Counted from the stretch's first letter, positions 17,171 to 26,261 are shown. The stretch: 64,000 nucleotides of DNA from Lacrimispora xylanisolvens (GCF_002934545.1 NZ_PTJA01000008.1:214023-278022); one strand, 5' to 3'. Program-made: numbers and translations. Notes: generated by a model not told the origin, from the sequence alone.

Positions 17171-17201
17171 TGTTGCATTTTTGCAACATCAATGGTATGA
17201 T
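17171..17201 (+). promoter_or_regulatory. Promoter and palindrome of XRE regulator 1
   Basis: Perfect palindrome TGTTGCA-TTTT-TGCAACA (17171-17188) covers the -35 box TTGCAT (17173-17178). A 17-bp spacer leads to -10 TATGAT (17196-17201). The expected start point is at about 17208, so the leader is only ~13 nt. The paralogous gene at 34747 has the same arrangement, which suggests autoregulation. Confidence 0.8.
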
Positions 17202-17220
17202 ATTTACAGGAGGTAGGGAC

Positions 17221-17697
17221 ATGTCAATCACTGGTCAGAGAATTAAAGAAAGAAGAAAACAATTAGAAATGAGTGCTGATGATGTAGCCGCTGAGTTAGG
17301 CGTTTCACGGTCTACCATATTCAGATATGAGAACGGACAAATAGAAAAAGTTCCTGCTAATGTTTTAGAAAAGCTGGCGGTTATTCTCAGAACTACCCCT
17401 GCTTATTTAATGGGCTGGCAGGATGACTGTTTTGAATACCCGGATTCCGGCACAGATGCTTCCCCATGGATTCATCGGTCTGCAAGCGGAAGCGAAGATT
17501 TTTTCCATGAAGATGAGGGAAAAGGATATCACACCAATGACAGCTTAGGCGCCATGATTAACAGCGCCGATCCGGACGACAGAGATAAGATCACTGCCAT
17601 GGTAAAGATCTATCTGACTCTGACTGATTCCGGTAAGAGAAAAGCCAACGATTATATGGTGGATTTATCCGAACAGCCAAAGTACCGAAAGTCATGA
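17221..17697 (+). CDS. XRE-family (phage CI-like) transcriptional regulator 1
   Basis: A 158-aa protein with an N-terminal XRE HTH (GQRIKERRKQLEMSADDVAAELGVSRSTIFRYENG, residues ~5-40, then TTPAYLMGW) and a C-terminal half with no recognisable domain, ending IYLTLTDSGKRKANDYMVDL. The ATG at 17221 follows AGGAGGT by 6 nt; an upstream ATG at 17137 lies in the promoter. It is a paralog of the protein at 34747-35208, with the same N-terminal pattern and a related tail (EIYLSLNAEEKKKVYDFFIDI). It may regulate itself and the small HTH gene. The permease downstream could be a target. Confidence 0.82.
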   Translation: MSITGQRIKERRKQLEMSADDVAAELGVSRSTIFRYENGQIEKVPANVLEKLAVILRTTPAYLMGWQDDCFEYPDSGTDASPWIHRSASGSEDFFHEDEGKGYHTNDSLGAMINSADPDDRDKITAMVKIYLTLTDSGKRKANDYMVDLSEQPKYRKS

Positions 17698-17847
17698 CTT
17701 AATCCTGCTGTTTCTTAAGGATTTTTTACCAGTAAAAATTCTTGCGTCTGGTAATAAAATCTTGCTGATTTGTATTTCATTTTATGATAAAATAAAAAGG
17801 ATTTTTTTATACAAACAATACTATAGAAAAGCAGGAACAGTTGAACT

Positions 17848-19203
17848 ATGGAATCAAAATTAGAAAAAAAGTATGGACTATTTACAGCCATTGCGATGGT
17901 AGTCGGCATCGTGATAGGAAGCGGTGTATTTTTTAAAGCCGAAAAGATTCTGACTGCAACAGGGGGAAATTTAAAGCAGGGAATTCTGGCCTGGATCGTC
18001 GGCGGTATTATTATGATTTCCTGTGCGTACACATTTTCTGTTATGGCTACGAAATATCAGTACATTAACGGTATTGTGGATTACGCTGAAGCAACCGTAG
18101 GAAAAAAATATGCCTATTTTGTAGGAAGTTTTATGGCAATTATTTACTACCCTACCATTACTTCTGTCCTTGCATGGGTATCCGCCCGGTATACCTGTGT
18201 CATCTTCGGTTTTTCCATTACCGGCGGAGAATGTATGACCATCGCCTGTCTTTATCTGATTTCCAGCTTTACAATCAACGCGCTATCCCCTGTTTTAGCA
18301 GGAAAATTTCAGGTGAGCACGACTGTCATTAAGCTCATTCCTTTATTCCTTATGGCAATTGTGGGGACCTTTACAGGACTTCGCAACGGAATGACTGCTT
18401 ATAATTTTACCCATACCGTATCTGCCAGCACCGCCAACGGGCTGTTTACAGCTGTTGTTGCAGCCAGCTTCGCCTACGAGGGCTGGATCATTGCAACCTG
18501 TATCAATGCAGAACTTAGAAATGCAAAAAGAAATCTGCCTCTTGCCTTAATTTCTGGTACTTTAATTACTATGGCGGCGTATATCCTGTATTACATCGGA
18601 CTGGCGGGAACCGTTAAAAATGAAATAATCATGGCAGGTGGTGAGGCTGGGGCCAAGCTGGCATTCCAGACTGTTTTCACCTCAATAGGCGGAAATCTGT
18701 TATTTGTATTTGTAATTATCTCTTGTCTGGGCACATTAAACGGGCTGATGCTTGGCTGCACCCGGGGAATTTATTCTCTTGCTGCCAGGGGCCTGGGACC
18801 AAAACCCAAGGTATTCAGTCAGGTAGATTCCATGACCAACATGCCTGTTAATTCAGCTATTTTAGGGTTATTTCTTTGCGGCATCTGGCTGTTCTATTTC
18901 TACGGAGCAAATCTGACTGCCAGCTGGTTTGGATTTTTCACTTTTGATTCTTCTGAACTACCGATTGTGACAGTTTATGCGTTATACGTTCCAATCTTTA
19001 TTATGTTCATGGTAAAGAGCAAAGGACTTAACTTCTTTAATCGTATCTTAATGCCCTGTTTATCCCTTGCAGGCTGTGTATTTATGATTATTGCCGCATG
19101 GTTTGCCCACGGAATGGCTGTGGTTGCTTTTCTTATAGTATTTTTTGTTGTTATGATATTTAGTGCTTTGATTTTACATCGGTCAGAGACAGTGAACAAA
19201 TAA
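17848..19203 (+). CDS. APC-superfamily amino acid permease
   Basis: A 451-aa integral membrane protein with about twelve hydrophobic segments. The first one carries the APC signature VVGIVIGSGVFFKAEKIL (the G-S/A-G-I/V-F binding motif), and TM6 has AASFAYEGWI. It resembles the LAT/SteT branch of amino-acid exchangers. It would move amino acids across the cytoplasmic membrane by antiport or proton symport. Specificity is not readable. It stands alone with its own terminator. Confidence 0.88.
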   Translation: MESKLEKKYGLFTAIAMVVGIVIGSGVFFKAEKILTATGGNLKQGILAWIVGGIIMISCAYTFSVMATKYQYINGIVDYAEATVGKKYAYFVGSFMAIIYYPTITSVLAWVSARYTCVIFGFSITGGECMTIACLYLISSFTINALSPVLAGKFQVSTTVIKLIPLFLMAIVGTFTGLRNGMTAYNFTHTVSASTANGLFTAVVAASFAYEGWIIATCINAELRNAKRNLPLALISGTLITMAAYILYYIGLAGTVKNEIIMAGGEAGAKLAFQTVFTSIGGNLLFVFVIISCLGTLNGLMLGCTRGIYSLAARGLGPKPKVFSQVDSMTNMPVNSAILGLFLCGIWLFYFYGANLTASWFGFFTFDSSELPIVTVYALYVPIFIMFMVKSKGLNFFNRILMPCLSLAGCVFMIIAAWFAHGMAVVAFLIVFFVVMIFSALILHRSETVNK

Positions 19204-19210
19204 AAATTCA

Positions 19211-19250
19211 GGGCTGGTATCCCGCAAGAGGATTCCAGCCCTTTTCTTTT
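19211..19250. terminator. Bidirectional terminator between permease and Liv operon 2
   Basis: Stem GGGCTGGTATCC (19211-19222) with GGATTCCAGCCC (19230-19241), one mismatch, loop of 7. A T-run follows on the plus strand (TTTTCTTTT) and a shorter T-tract on the minus strand, so it can serve both convergent transcripts. Confidence 0.85.
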
Positions 19251-19962
19251 ATAGTCCCAAATACTTCTTCCTTGTCTCTGCCGTCAGTTCATTGGTCGCC
19301 TGATGATGAACAATGGCGCCTCGTTCCAGAATATAGCAGTCGCTGCTGACCTTCATGGCAAACTTTACATTCTGTTCCGCTATCAGAATTGTTACTCCCT
19401 CAGCAACCAGATTTTGTACCATAGAAGCCAGCTGATCCACAATTATTGGTGCCAGCCCTTCTGTTATTTCATCCAAAAGCATCATTTTAGGATTCTGCAT
19501 CAGCCCTCTGGCTACTGCCAGCATCTGCTTTTCCCCTCCTGAAAGCTTATCACCCTTTGAATCCTTTCGTTCCTCCAGGCGTGGGAAGAATGTATAGACT
19601 GTTTCCAGATTCCATTTGCTGCTGCCGTCAACGCCTGTACGGGCTGCCACTTTTAAGTTCTCTTCCGTAGATAACGTGGGGAAAATATGCCTTCCCTGGG
19701 GCACGTAGGCGATTCCCAGTCTGGCTATGGAATGACTTTTCATACCTGCCAGTTCTTTGCCGTCAAACTTCATACTTCCTTCGGTTTTACAATGTTCCTT
19801 GGGGTTAAGCATTCCCATAATTGTTTTCATGGTAGTGGATTTTCCCACACCGTTTCTTCCCAGCAGGCATACGGAAGTTCCCTGTCCCACTGACAGGGTG
19901 ACTCCGTTTAAGATATGGCTTTTATCATAATAGCCGTGAACATCCTTTAATTCAAGTATCAC
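19249..19962 (-). CDS. livF: Branched-chain-type ABC transporter ATPase LivF (operon 2)
   Basis: A 237-aa ATPase: Walker A GRNGVGKS (35-42), signature LSGGEKQMLAVARGL, Walker B MMLLDEITEGLAP and the switch AEQN. The usual DEP after Walker B is DEI here. The start is GTG at 19962 after GGGAGGTGG. It overlaps the LivG stop by 4 bp and closes the operon. Confidence 0.9.
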   Translation of the reverse strand: MILELKDVHGYYDKSHILNGVTLSVGQGTSVCLLGRNGVGKSTTMKTIMGMLNPKEHCKTEGSMKFDGKELAGMKSHSIARLGIAYVPQGRHIFPTLSTEENLKVAARTGVDGSSKWNLETVYTFFPRLEERKDSKGDKLSGGEKQMLAVARGLMQNPKMMLLDEITEGLAPIIVDQLASMVQNLVAEGVTILIAEQNVKFAMKVSSDCYILERGAIVHHQATNELTAETRKKYLGL

Positions 19963-20711
19963 GATTCGCCACCTCCCAAATAAGCTTCCTGTACATACTG
20001 ATTTTCCTTAATTTCCTCCGGCGTCCCGCTGGCAATCAGCTCACCATCCCGAAGTACGGAGATAACATCCGCATAGTTAAATACAATATCCATATCGTGT
20101 TCGATGAAAATAATGGTCATATTGCGTTCCTCCGCCAGCTTCCGGATCAGCTGCATCAGTGTATAAGCCTCTTCCCGGGCTACACCTGCCGCCGGCTCGT
20201 CCAGAATTAAGAGCTTTGGATCCATGGCAAGTGCTATGGCGATATCCAGTCGCCTCTGATCTCCATAGGAAAGATAAGCTGCTACTTCATTCATTTTACT
20301 TTCCAGACCTACCAGGGACAGATACCGTTTTACTTCTTCCTTTAAGTAACGATCATGGACGGGAAATAAACTGAATGTTTTCTTATTCATCTCAATCCTG
20401 GCAATCTGCACATTTTCATATACAGTCAGGCTGGTGAACAGTTTGGAAATCTGGAAGCACTTGGTCATTCCCTTATGAACGATTTTATCAGGAGACAAGC
20501 CGGTAATATCGTCTCCCCGGAATAAAACCTTTCCGCTGCTTGGTACAGTCCGGTTGGTAATCAGATCCATCAATGTACTTTTTCCAGCCCCATTGGGTCC
20601 GATAATGGCACGTACCTCTCCCTCCATGATTTCAAAAGAAACATTGCGGGTGGCGTGAAGTGCTCCGAAATAACGGTTTAAATTCTCAACTTTTAAAATA
20701 GGTTCACTCAT
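19959..20711 (-). CDS. livG: Branched-chain-type ABC transporter ATPase LivG (operon 2)
   Basis: A 250-aa ATPase with Walker A GPNGAGKS, signature LSYGDQRRLDIAIAL, Walker B LLILDEPAAGVAREE and IEHDMDIVFNYAD. It overlaps the LivM stop by 4 bp. It powers the second Liv-type importer. The AAGVARE variant resembles urea/short-chain amide UrtD-type and LivG proteins alike, so the sequence does not fix the cargo. Confidence 0.9.
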   Translation of the reverse strand: MSEPILKVENLNRYFGALHATRNVSFEIMEGEVRAIIGPNGAGKSTLMDLITNRTVPSSGKVLFRGDDITGLSPDKIVHKGMTKCFQISKLFTSLTVYENVQIARIEMNKKTFSLFPVHDRYLKEEVKRYLSLVGLESKMNEVAAYLSYGDQRRLDIAIALAMDPKLLILDEPAAGVAREEAYTLMQLIRKLAEERNMTIIFIEHDMDIVFNYADVISVLRDGELIASGTPEEIKENQYVQEAYLGGGES

Positions 20712-21676
20712 TTTTTAACAGCCCCCTTTTTTGCAGGCTCATTAAGTTCCTTTGTCACTTTATCGCGCAGAAGGCCTCCCTGTAGAAACAGCACGCAAAG
20801 CACAATGATCGCCCCCAGTACAAACTGATAATAGTTAGTAAGAATGGATAACTGCGTCGATATAAACGTAACGATGACCGCTCCTAAAATAGGTCCAAAG
20901 AAGCTGTACATACCTCCAATCAGGCACATGACCAGTCCCTCTGTAGAGGTATTGGTAGAAAACATAACCGGGAAAGCTCCCATATTTCTCATTGCGTAGA
21001 GAATGCCGGCAATGGTTACAAAAAAACTGGAGACCATACAGGCACACAGCCTTACATGCATGGTATTCATTCCAATAAAGGTAAGCCTTTCTAAATTATC
21101 ACGGCTCCCTTTTAAAACAGTGGCAAAGGGGCTGTGGAAAAACAGGTAAATCAAAACAATACAGATCACACAGACAAAAAAGCATAAGTAAAAGTTGCCG
21201 CTTGGGCTGCTGGCAAAAGGAAGGCGCACATTGCCGGTCAGTCCGGTATCAGAGCCCACGTACTGGATTTTAAATACCATTGTATACAATAAGGTATTGA
21301 TACCCATGCTTACAAAAGCAAAGGTGAGATCGTCGTTGGCCCGCAGACATATTACATTAATAAACAGAGATATCGCCATGGATATAACAATTGCTGCCAC
21401 AATTGCCAGGGTGCGGTCCAGACCCCCTCTCACGCACATAATGACATAAACATAAGAACCCATACCAAAGTAAGTGGCCATACCCAAAGGCCGCAGGCCT
21501 CCGAAGCCCAGAATAATATTTAAAGCGGAGGCAAAAAGCATCATGATTACAGTACGGCTCATAAAATCAAGCACCGAATCAGATGCAAAGAGGGAATATG
21601 CAAAAATCGTTATGACAAGCACTGCTCCCACTATGGCATCCTGTTTTATCTTTGAAAGTGATTTCCATGCTTTCAT
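20708..21676 (-). CDS. livM: Branched-chain-type ABC transporter permease LivM (operon 2)
   Basis: A 322-aa membrane protein with about nine hydrophobic segments. LivM features are ALNIILGFGGLRPLGMATYFGMGSY and the cytoplasmic loop GSRDNLERLTFIGMNTMHVRL. It starts one base inside the LivH stop (TGATG), so translation is coupled. Confidence 0.9.
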   Translation of the reverse strand: MKAWKSLSKIKQDAIVGAVLVITIFAYSLFASDSVLDFMSRTVIMMLFASALNIILGFGGLRPLGMATYFGMGSYVYVIMCVRGGLDRTLAIVAAIVISMAISLFINVICLRANDDLTFAFVSMGINTLLYTMVFKIQYVGSDTGLTGNVRLPFASSPSGNFYLCFFVCVICIVLIYLFFHSPFATVLKGSRDNLERLTFIGMNTMHVRLCACMVSSFFVTIAGILYAMRNMGAFPVMFSTNTSTEGLVMCLIGGMYSFFGPILGAVIVTFISTQLSILTNYYQFVLGAIIVLCVLFLQGGLLRDKVTKELNEPAKKGAVKK

Positions 21677-22542
21677 CAGCGTCCCTCCCTCCTGGTAAAA
21701 ATACCTTTTGGATTAATGAACATGCAGATTACCATTAAAGCAGCGGGCAGTACATTGTAATACTGCGGCAGATAGACTGCTCCAAACGCATTGACCAGAC
21801 CAACCAGCAGGGCGGCAGGCAGACAGCCATCCATATTACGCAGACCGCCGATGCAGAGAATTGGCATGACATTACCAAAAATAGACAATCCTTCCTTAGG
21901 ACTCATTCCGGTAACAGGGGCATTTAAAACGCCACCCAGTCCCGCTATGCCAATTCCGATCATAAACAGGACACTAAACATCTGGTTTACATTGACGCCT
22001 AAGTTGGCGACCATGGGGCGGTCGCTGATAATGGCACGGGTCAGCATACCCAGTTTGGTCTTATTGATCATTAACCAGAACGCGAAGGCAGTTATTCCTG
22101 ATATAACAATTTCGAAAATATAATATACCGGGAATTTAATCCCCACAATTTTAACGCCTCCATTTAGGAAAGCAGGCAGAGACAGCAGCCGGATGCTATA
22201 CCCCCAGAACATAACAATAATATCGCATAGCATATACGCTACGCCATATGTCAGCAGCATAATATACAGCATATCCTTGCCAAACAGAGGTCTGGTAGCC
22301 TTCTCCACAAAATATCCGATTCCAGCCACAAGAATGGGCACCAGAATGAGCGACGGAACAAAACCAATTTTAGCAGCTATGGTATAGGTTAAATAGGTTC
22401 CAAGAACATAAAATGCCCCCTGACCGAAATTAACCATGCTCATGCCGCTGATAATCAGCGAAACACCGGCAATCATCAGGTAGGAAACCATTCCATTGCT
22501 GATGCCGGAGATGAGAGTTTGAAAAAAGAATGATACGGTCAT
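21676..22542 (-). CDS. livH: Branched-chain-type ABC transporter permease LivH (operon 2)
   Basis: A 288-aa membrane protein with about eight hydrophobic segments. It carries the LivH motifs AGVSLIISGMSMVNFGQGAFYVLG and the EAA-like loop AIISDRPMVANLGVNVNQM, and ends MFINPKGIF. The ATG at 22542 follows GGAGGA by about 6 nt; the frame extends to 22581 without a better site. Confidence 0.9.
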   Translation of the reverse strand: MTVSFFFQTLISGISNGMVSYLMIAGVSLIISGMSMVNFGQGAFYVLGTYLTYTIAAKIGFVPSLILVPILVAGIGYFVEKATRPLFGKDMLYIMLLTYGVAYMLCDIIVMFWGYSIRLLSLPAFLNGGVKIVGIKFPVYYIFEIVISGITAFAFWLMINKTKLGMLTRAIISDRPMVANLGVNVNQMFSVLFMIGIGIAGLGGVLNAPVTGMSPKEGLSIFGNVMPILCIGGLRNMDGCLPAALLVGLVNAFGAVYLPQYYNVLPAALMVICMFINPKGIFTRREGR

Positions 22543-22566
22543 TAGATATCCTCCAGTATGATAAAA

Positions 22567-22597
22567 CAGGCGGCAGGCCATTCTATTCTGCCGCCTG
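22567..22597 (-). promoter_or_regulatory. Stem-loop between substrate-binding protein and LivH genes
   Basis: Perfect 10-bp stem CAGGCGGCAG (22567-22576) / CTGCCGCCTG (22588-22597) followed on the minus strand by a short T-tract. It is probably a partial terminator or mRNA-stabilising hairpin that lets the lipoprotein be made in excess over the permeases. Confidence 0.7.
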
Positions 22598-22609
22598 ATG
22601 GGAACGGAT

Positions 22610-24004
22610 TTACTTGGTACTTAAATCAGTAAAGGTGTATCCATTTTCCTGCGCATATTTCTGAACGTCTTCCTTCGATGGCAGCATCTCATTTCCCTGA
22701 TATACTGCATAGATATCGCCAACAGGAATTGCCCATTTATTGGTAGGATCTTTAATCGCAGTCACATAATAATAAGCATGAGCCATTAAATGATCGAAAT
22801 CGCGGAAATATAAATCTTTGCCGTAAAGAGTGCTGAAGTGTACGGTGCTAAGCGCGTTGGTCATTGCTTCCGGAGATAAGTCGCCGGCAGTTGTCTTGGC
22901 AGCCTCTGTAATTGCTTTGATGCCTACATACCAGGTATAGCCCATATCGGAAGGTCCGATCTCTTTATTATAATATTTCTGTCCGATCTCAGAATATTTT
23001 ATGGCAAATTCAGCATTTCCCTCGATCTCGTCAAGCCAGAATGGCCATAACTGCACCCCATGTACTTTGCCGTATGGATAATTTCCGCTCTCTGCCAAAG
23101 CTGTTGTATTAGTGGAATCGCAGGTATACCATCCAAGATAATCACAGTTGTCCCACAATCCAAACTGGGTACCCTGATTTACAAGGGAAACAAAGTTCGG
23201 ACCTGCAACAGCTCCAATGATTACATCAGGGTTCTTGCCAACTACCGAGGAAATGATAGTGGAGAATTCAGTGGAGTTACTGGATACCTGATTGGAACCC
23301 AGGTTTTTAAAACCATCTCCCAGCTCTCTGTAGAAAAAATCGCGGCTGTCACCGGAAGCTCCGCCGTCATTGCCAATAAAGAATGCACTCTGATACCCCT
23401 TATCAGCAGCGTATTTCGCATTCATCTTAGCAATGGGCCATGCCACGAATCCGCAGGAAAACATATATTTCGAAGCGTTTTCTACCGTTACACGGGTATT
23501 CATGGTGCAGGGAGTCACCATAGGAAACTTATTCTCATCTGCCCAGGTCGCACCGGTTGGAGCTTCTCCATCTGACTTAGGTCCCAGAATGGCAATACAC
23601 CCCTCATTAACCAGCTCGGTAGCTTTCTGCGCTACATTTGCTGAGTCACTTGCCGTATCCCGATACACCAGTTCAAATGGGATTCCATTTAATCCTCCCG
23701 CTTCATTGGCCTCTTCCATAGCCAATATGGCTCCAGCTTCCGCCCAGGTTACGGTAGCTGCCGCTGCGGAGGAGCGGTCAGTCAGAACACCGATTTTTAT
23801 AGTTTTACCGTTATTTCCACCAGATGCGCTGGTGCTTTGACTTTCCCCTGCTGCTGTAGTTGCTGCTGTAGTTGCTGCTGCCGTTGCAGGTGCCCCCGCT
23901 GAAGATGCCGCCGTAGTTGAGGAACCGGAGTCTACTGTACCGGTACATGCCGTCATAGAAGCCATCATCGAGGCTGCCAACGCCAAAGAGATTATTTTTT
24001 TCAT
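22610..24004 (-). CDS. Liv-type ABC substrate-binding lipoprotein (operon 2)
   Basis: A 464-aa lipoprotein with a lipobox (MTAC, Cys20), a long Ala/Thr/Ser linker encoded partly by 12-bp tandem repeats (~23850-23887), and a Peripla_BP_6 fold: IKIGVLTDRSSAAAATVTWAEAGAILAMEEANEAGGLNGIPFELV, then YRDTASDSANVAQKATELV. The ATG at 24004 follows GGAGGA. It captures the ligand for the second Liv system. Co-transcription with two isocitrate-lyase-superfamily enzymes suggests a carboxylate ligand, by inference. Confidence 0.9.
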   Translation of the reverse strand: MKKIISLALAASMMASMTACTGTVDSGSSTTAASSAGAPATAAATTAATTAAGESQSTSASGGNNGKTIKIGVLTDRSSAAAATVTWAEAGAILAMEEANEAGGLNGIPFELVYRDTASDSANVAQKATELVNEGCIAILGPKSDGEAPTGATWADENKFPMVTPCTMNTRVTVENASKYMFSCGFVAWPIAKMNAKYAADKGYQSAFFIGNDGGASGDSRDFFYRELGDGFKNLGSNQVSSNSTEFSTIISSVVGKNPDVIIGAVAGPNFVSLVNQGTQFGLWDNCDYLGWYTCDSTNTTALAESGNYPYGKVHGVQLWPFWLDEIEGNAEFAIKYSEIGQKYYNKEIGPSDMGYTWYVGIKAITEAAKTTAGDLSPEAMTNALSTVHFSTLYGKDLYFRDFDHLMAHAYYYVTAIKDPTNKWAIPVGDIYAVYQGNEMLPSKEDVQKYAQENGYTFTDLSTK

Positions 24005-24075
24005 ATGATTTTTCCTCCAATACATTTCCTTATACTTCTTCCTTTTAATTAATTTCCCAAAGAAACAATTATATA

Positions 24076-25116
24076 TTACTGCTCATCCGGATTATGAACA
24101 TCATCCTCTCGTACGAAATAATCCGCATTGCGCTGTGCCACAGAATCCCGCGGTTCTCTTACAAAAGAATTCTCAGCCTCTACCCAGCTGCTGTCAGTAA
24201 GTCCGAACATGCTCATTGTAGTAAAGGTCTTATAACCGGTTTCATCAAAATGATAATCTACATAATCATTATTCTGATCTTTCATTACATGACGTCCCAC
24301 ATCAAGCATGGCAAGCATAGCTGCGTGAGCACTGTAATGAACACCTGCCAGTTTATATACTCCCAGCTCCTTTAATTCATCCACAGATACCTCCTCCGGA
24401 TCATGAGCTTTTCCACAAAGATCCGGATACCACATGGGGAAATTCTCATACCTGGACCCTCTTGCGTTTAATGCATCCCGCAATTTTCGGCACATGAGAA
24501 GCTTTTTCTTTCTGTCCGGAATCTTATGCATCCACAGAATGCAAAGCATATCGGCACCGGCGTCTATGTAAGCCGCACACCTGTTAACGGCAGCAGCGAA
24601 GTCGTGAATCAGATCGCTGTCACAGCGGGCAATTAAAAAGCCATTATGCCCGTTTGCATTCAGCCCGGCTCTGGCTGCTTTAAACCGCAGGACGGCATCT
24701 GATATGGAAAGCTGTCCCTTTCTTGCCAGTTCTGATGTGTCCGTAACCAGAACTCCTGCTGCTCCGGCCTGCATAATACGCATACAGCCATACTGGGCAT
24801 TCAGCGCCCGTCCAAGTCCAAAACCGTCATCTGCATCGATAATTAATGGCATGGGGGTCATACGGGTGATCTGCTCTGTTACCCGGACAAAATCATCAAT
24901 TGACAGGAGCTGCAAATCAGGGATACCAGTCAACGCACAAGCCAGATCGCCGCTGGAAACCATAATCACTTCAAAACCGTTCATCTCAGCGGCTCTTGCA
25001 GACAGGCAGTCATGCAATTCAGGTACAATCAAAACCTGATCTTTTGCTATCAGTTTTCTAAGCCGGTCTGACGCAGGCTCCTTCCTGTCTGGTGTCAGAA
25101 TGTAAGGTAAACTCAT
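24076..25116 (-). CDS. PEP mutase/isocitrate lyase superfamily protein, divergent paralog
   Basis: A 346-aa TIM-barrel protein of the ICL/PEPM superfamily. It keeps the metal-binding loop (LIIDADDGFGLG) and substrate-loop remnants (LIARCDSDLIHD). The KKCGH-type catalytic cysteine loop of true lyases is replaced (VTDTSELARKGQL), and the ED pair after the barrel strand is lost, so chemistry may differ from known 2-methylisocitrate or 2,3-dimethylmalate lyases. It lies 22 bp after its paralog and upstream of the Liv-type lipoprotein gene. It could be a lyase, a hydrolase or an inactive partner of the paralog. Confidence 0.78.
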   Translation of the reverse strand: MSLPYILTPDRKEPASDRLRKLIAKDQVLIVPELHDCLSARAAEMNGFEVIMVSSGDLACALTGIPDLQLLSIDDFVRVTEQITRMTPMPLIIDADDGFGLGRALNAQYGCMRIMQAGAAGVLVTDTSELARKGQLSISDAVLRFKAARAGLNANGHNGFLIARCDSDLIHDFAAAVNRCAAYIDAGADMLCILWMHKIPDRKKKLLMCRKLRDALNARGSRYENFPMWYPDLCGKAHDPEEVSVDELKELGVYKLAGVHYSAHAAMLAMLDVGRHVMKDQNNDYVDYHFDETGYKTFTTMSMFGLTDSSWVEAENSFVREPRDSVAQRNADYFVREDDVHNPDEQ

Positions 25117-25138
25117 TGCTGCAACCTCCTTTCTGGTT

Positions 25139-26122
25139 TTACAGGCGATCCTTAATATCCGGCCTTACGAATCCTTCCGGATAATCCTCTACCTGATGCC
25201 CTACTATTGTGTATTGTTTATTACCCTGCGTAAAACTGTTTTCCAATGCAAGATATGCCTGTGGATCATACATACCGGAACAGGAGAAACTTTCAATCCC
25301 GGAAGCCGGTGCAGTTTCAAAGGAATAGGTTACACTCTGATTCTTGTAGTTTACCAGTCCATGCTCAAGCATACCCTCCATTGCTGCCTTCATGGTATAA
25401 TGGCTGCTGCACATCTTAAAACCAAGGGGAGTCAGGTCTTCCATCGTAACTGACGGGTGATAATGTCCATCCTCTCCTTTATAAGCCCGCACATCTGCAA
25501 AAATCTTGGGTCCGGTGACGATTTCTGCCATCTGAGCTGCCTGCTCAAGGTCTCCAACCAGCACCATCATCGCAATTACATACTGTCCCATCTCTTTGCC
25601 AATGTTGATGGCTTCCTGCAAACGCTCACAGCCTTCCTTCATCTGCACGGGATCTGCCGGATCTGCATTGCTGCGGGCAATCAGCAGACAATCTGTTCCT
25701 TCCAGACCTGCCAGCGCCGCACGTACCTTGGCAATATACTTATCCCGGGGAAGAATCTTTGTTGTTTCTTCCATATCAGCGGAATCTTCCAGCTGAATTG
25801 CTGCCGCACCTGCTGCTGAAAGAATTCTTGCTGAACGGTACACTGCCAGAGGTCCGCCAAAACCATCTTCGATGTCAGCAATCAGCGGAATGGAAGAAGT
25901 CTGAGCCACTCTGCTTACTACCCTCTCCAGGTCACTTAAATTAGTAAATCCGTAGTCAATTACACCGTTCAATGAAATGGAAACCTCTCCACCCGACAGA
26001 AGGCTTACCGGGAATCCGCACATCTCCACTGCATGATTGGAAGCGCAGTCATATACGCAGGGCACTAAGAAACACTCTTTGCTTTCATCCAAAATCTGAC
26101 GTAAGTTTTTTTTACTTGCCAT
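25139..26122 (-). CDS. PEP mutase/isocitrate lyase superfamily enzyme
   Basis: A 327-aa TIM-barrel enzyme of the ICL/PEPM superfamily. It shows PCVYDCASNHAVEMCGF (N-terminal strand-helix), IADIEDGFGG (metal-binding acidic loop), AIQLEDSAD (the conserved Glu-Asp) and LIARSNADPAD (the ARTDA-like motif). The loop cysteine of lyases is missing (SADMEETTKILP), as in carboxyphosphonate mutases and oxaloacetate hydrolases. It is first gene of the operon that also codes the paralog and a Liv-type importer. It would act on a small dicarboxylate or phosphonate. Confidence 0.82.
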   Translation of the reverse strand: MASKKNLRQILDESKECFLVPCVYDCASNHAVEMCGFPVSLLSGGEVSISLNGVIDYGFTNLSDLERVVSRVAQTSSIPLIADIEDGFGGPLAVYRSARILSAAGAAAIQLEDSADMEETTKILPRDKYIAKVRAALAGLEGTDCLLIARSNADPADPVQMKEGCERLQEAINIGKEMGQYVIAMMVLVGDLEQAAQMAEIVTGPKIFADVRAYKGEDGHYHPSVTMEDLTPLGFKMCSSHYTMKAAMEGMLEHGLVNYKNQSVTYSFETAPASGIESFSCSGMYDPQAYLALENSFTQGNKQYTIVGHQVEDYPEGFVRPDIKDRL

Positions 26123-26177
26123 CTTGCTATCTCCTCTTTTTCTCTGTTGCTTGCTTATTTTTCAGCGGTTTGCTCCG

Positions 26178-26261
26178 CTTGTTGCAACCAAGAAACCAAA
26201 GTTGCAGTTTATTTCATGTTTGTTGCAATTACAGAATAGCATTTTTTATCATAAACGTCAA
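26178..26261 (-). promoter_or_regulatory. Promoter of operon 2 with repeated TTGCAA motifs
   Basis: Minus-strand -35 TTGACG (26256-26261), 17-bp spacer, -10 TATTCT (26233-26238). Downstream lie GTTGCAAC (palindromic, 26181-26188, inside CTTGTTGCAACCAAG), GTTGCAG (~26201) and TTGTTGCAA (~26220-26228). Similar motifs cluster at the LacI-type gene's own promoter. They look like repressor operators. The rest of the 335-bp gap to the cupin gene is AT-rich. Confidence 0.6.

Noticed and set aside
16862..17697. A prophage or prophage immunity region
   Set aside because: Only two regulator genes are present, with no integrase, structural or lysis genes on either side.
17705..17760. Hairpin TTACCAG...CTGGTAA as terminator of XRE regulator 1
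   Set aside because: Only a 7-bp stem with a long loop and no clear T-run; not strong enough to call.
23850..23887. 12-bp tandem repeats TTGCTGCTGTAG resembling a repeat array
   Set aside because: They are in frame and encode the Ala/Thr linker of the operon 2 lipoprotein; linkers in such proteins often expand this way. Not a CRISPR or a regulatory array.
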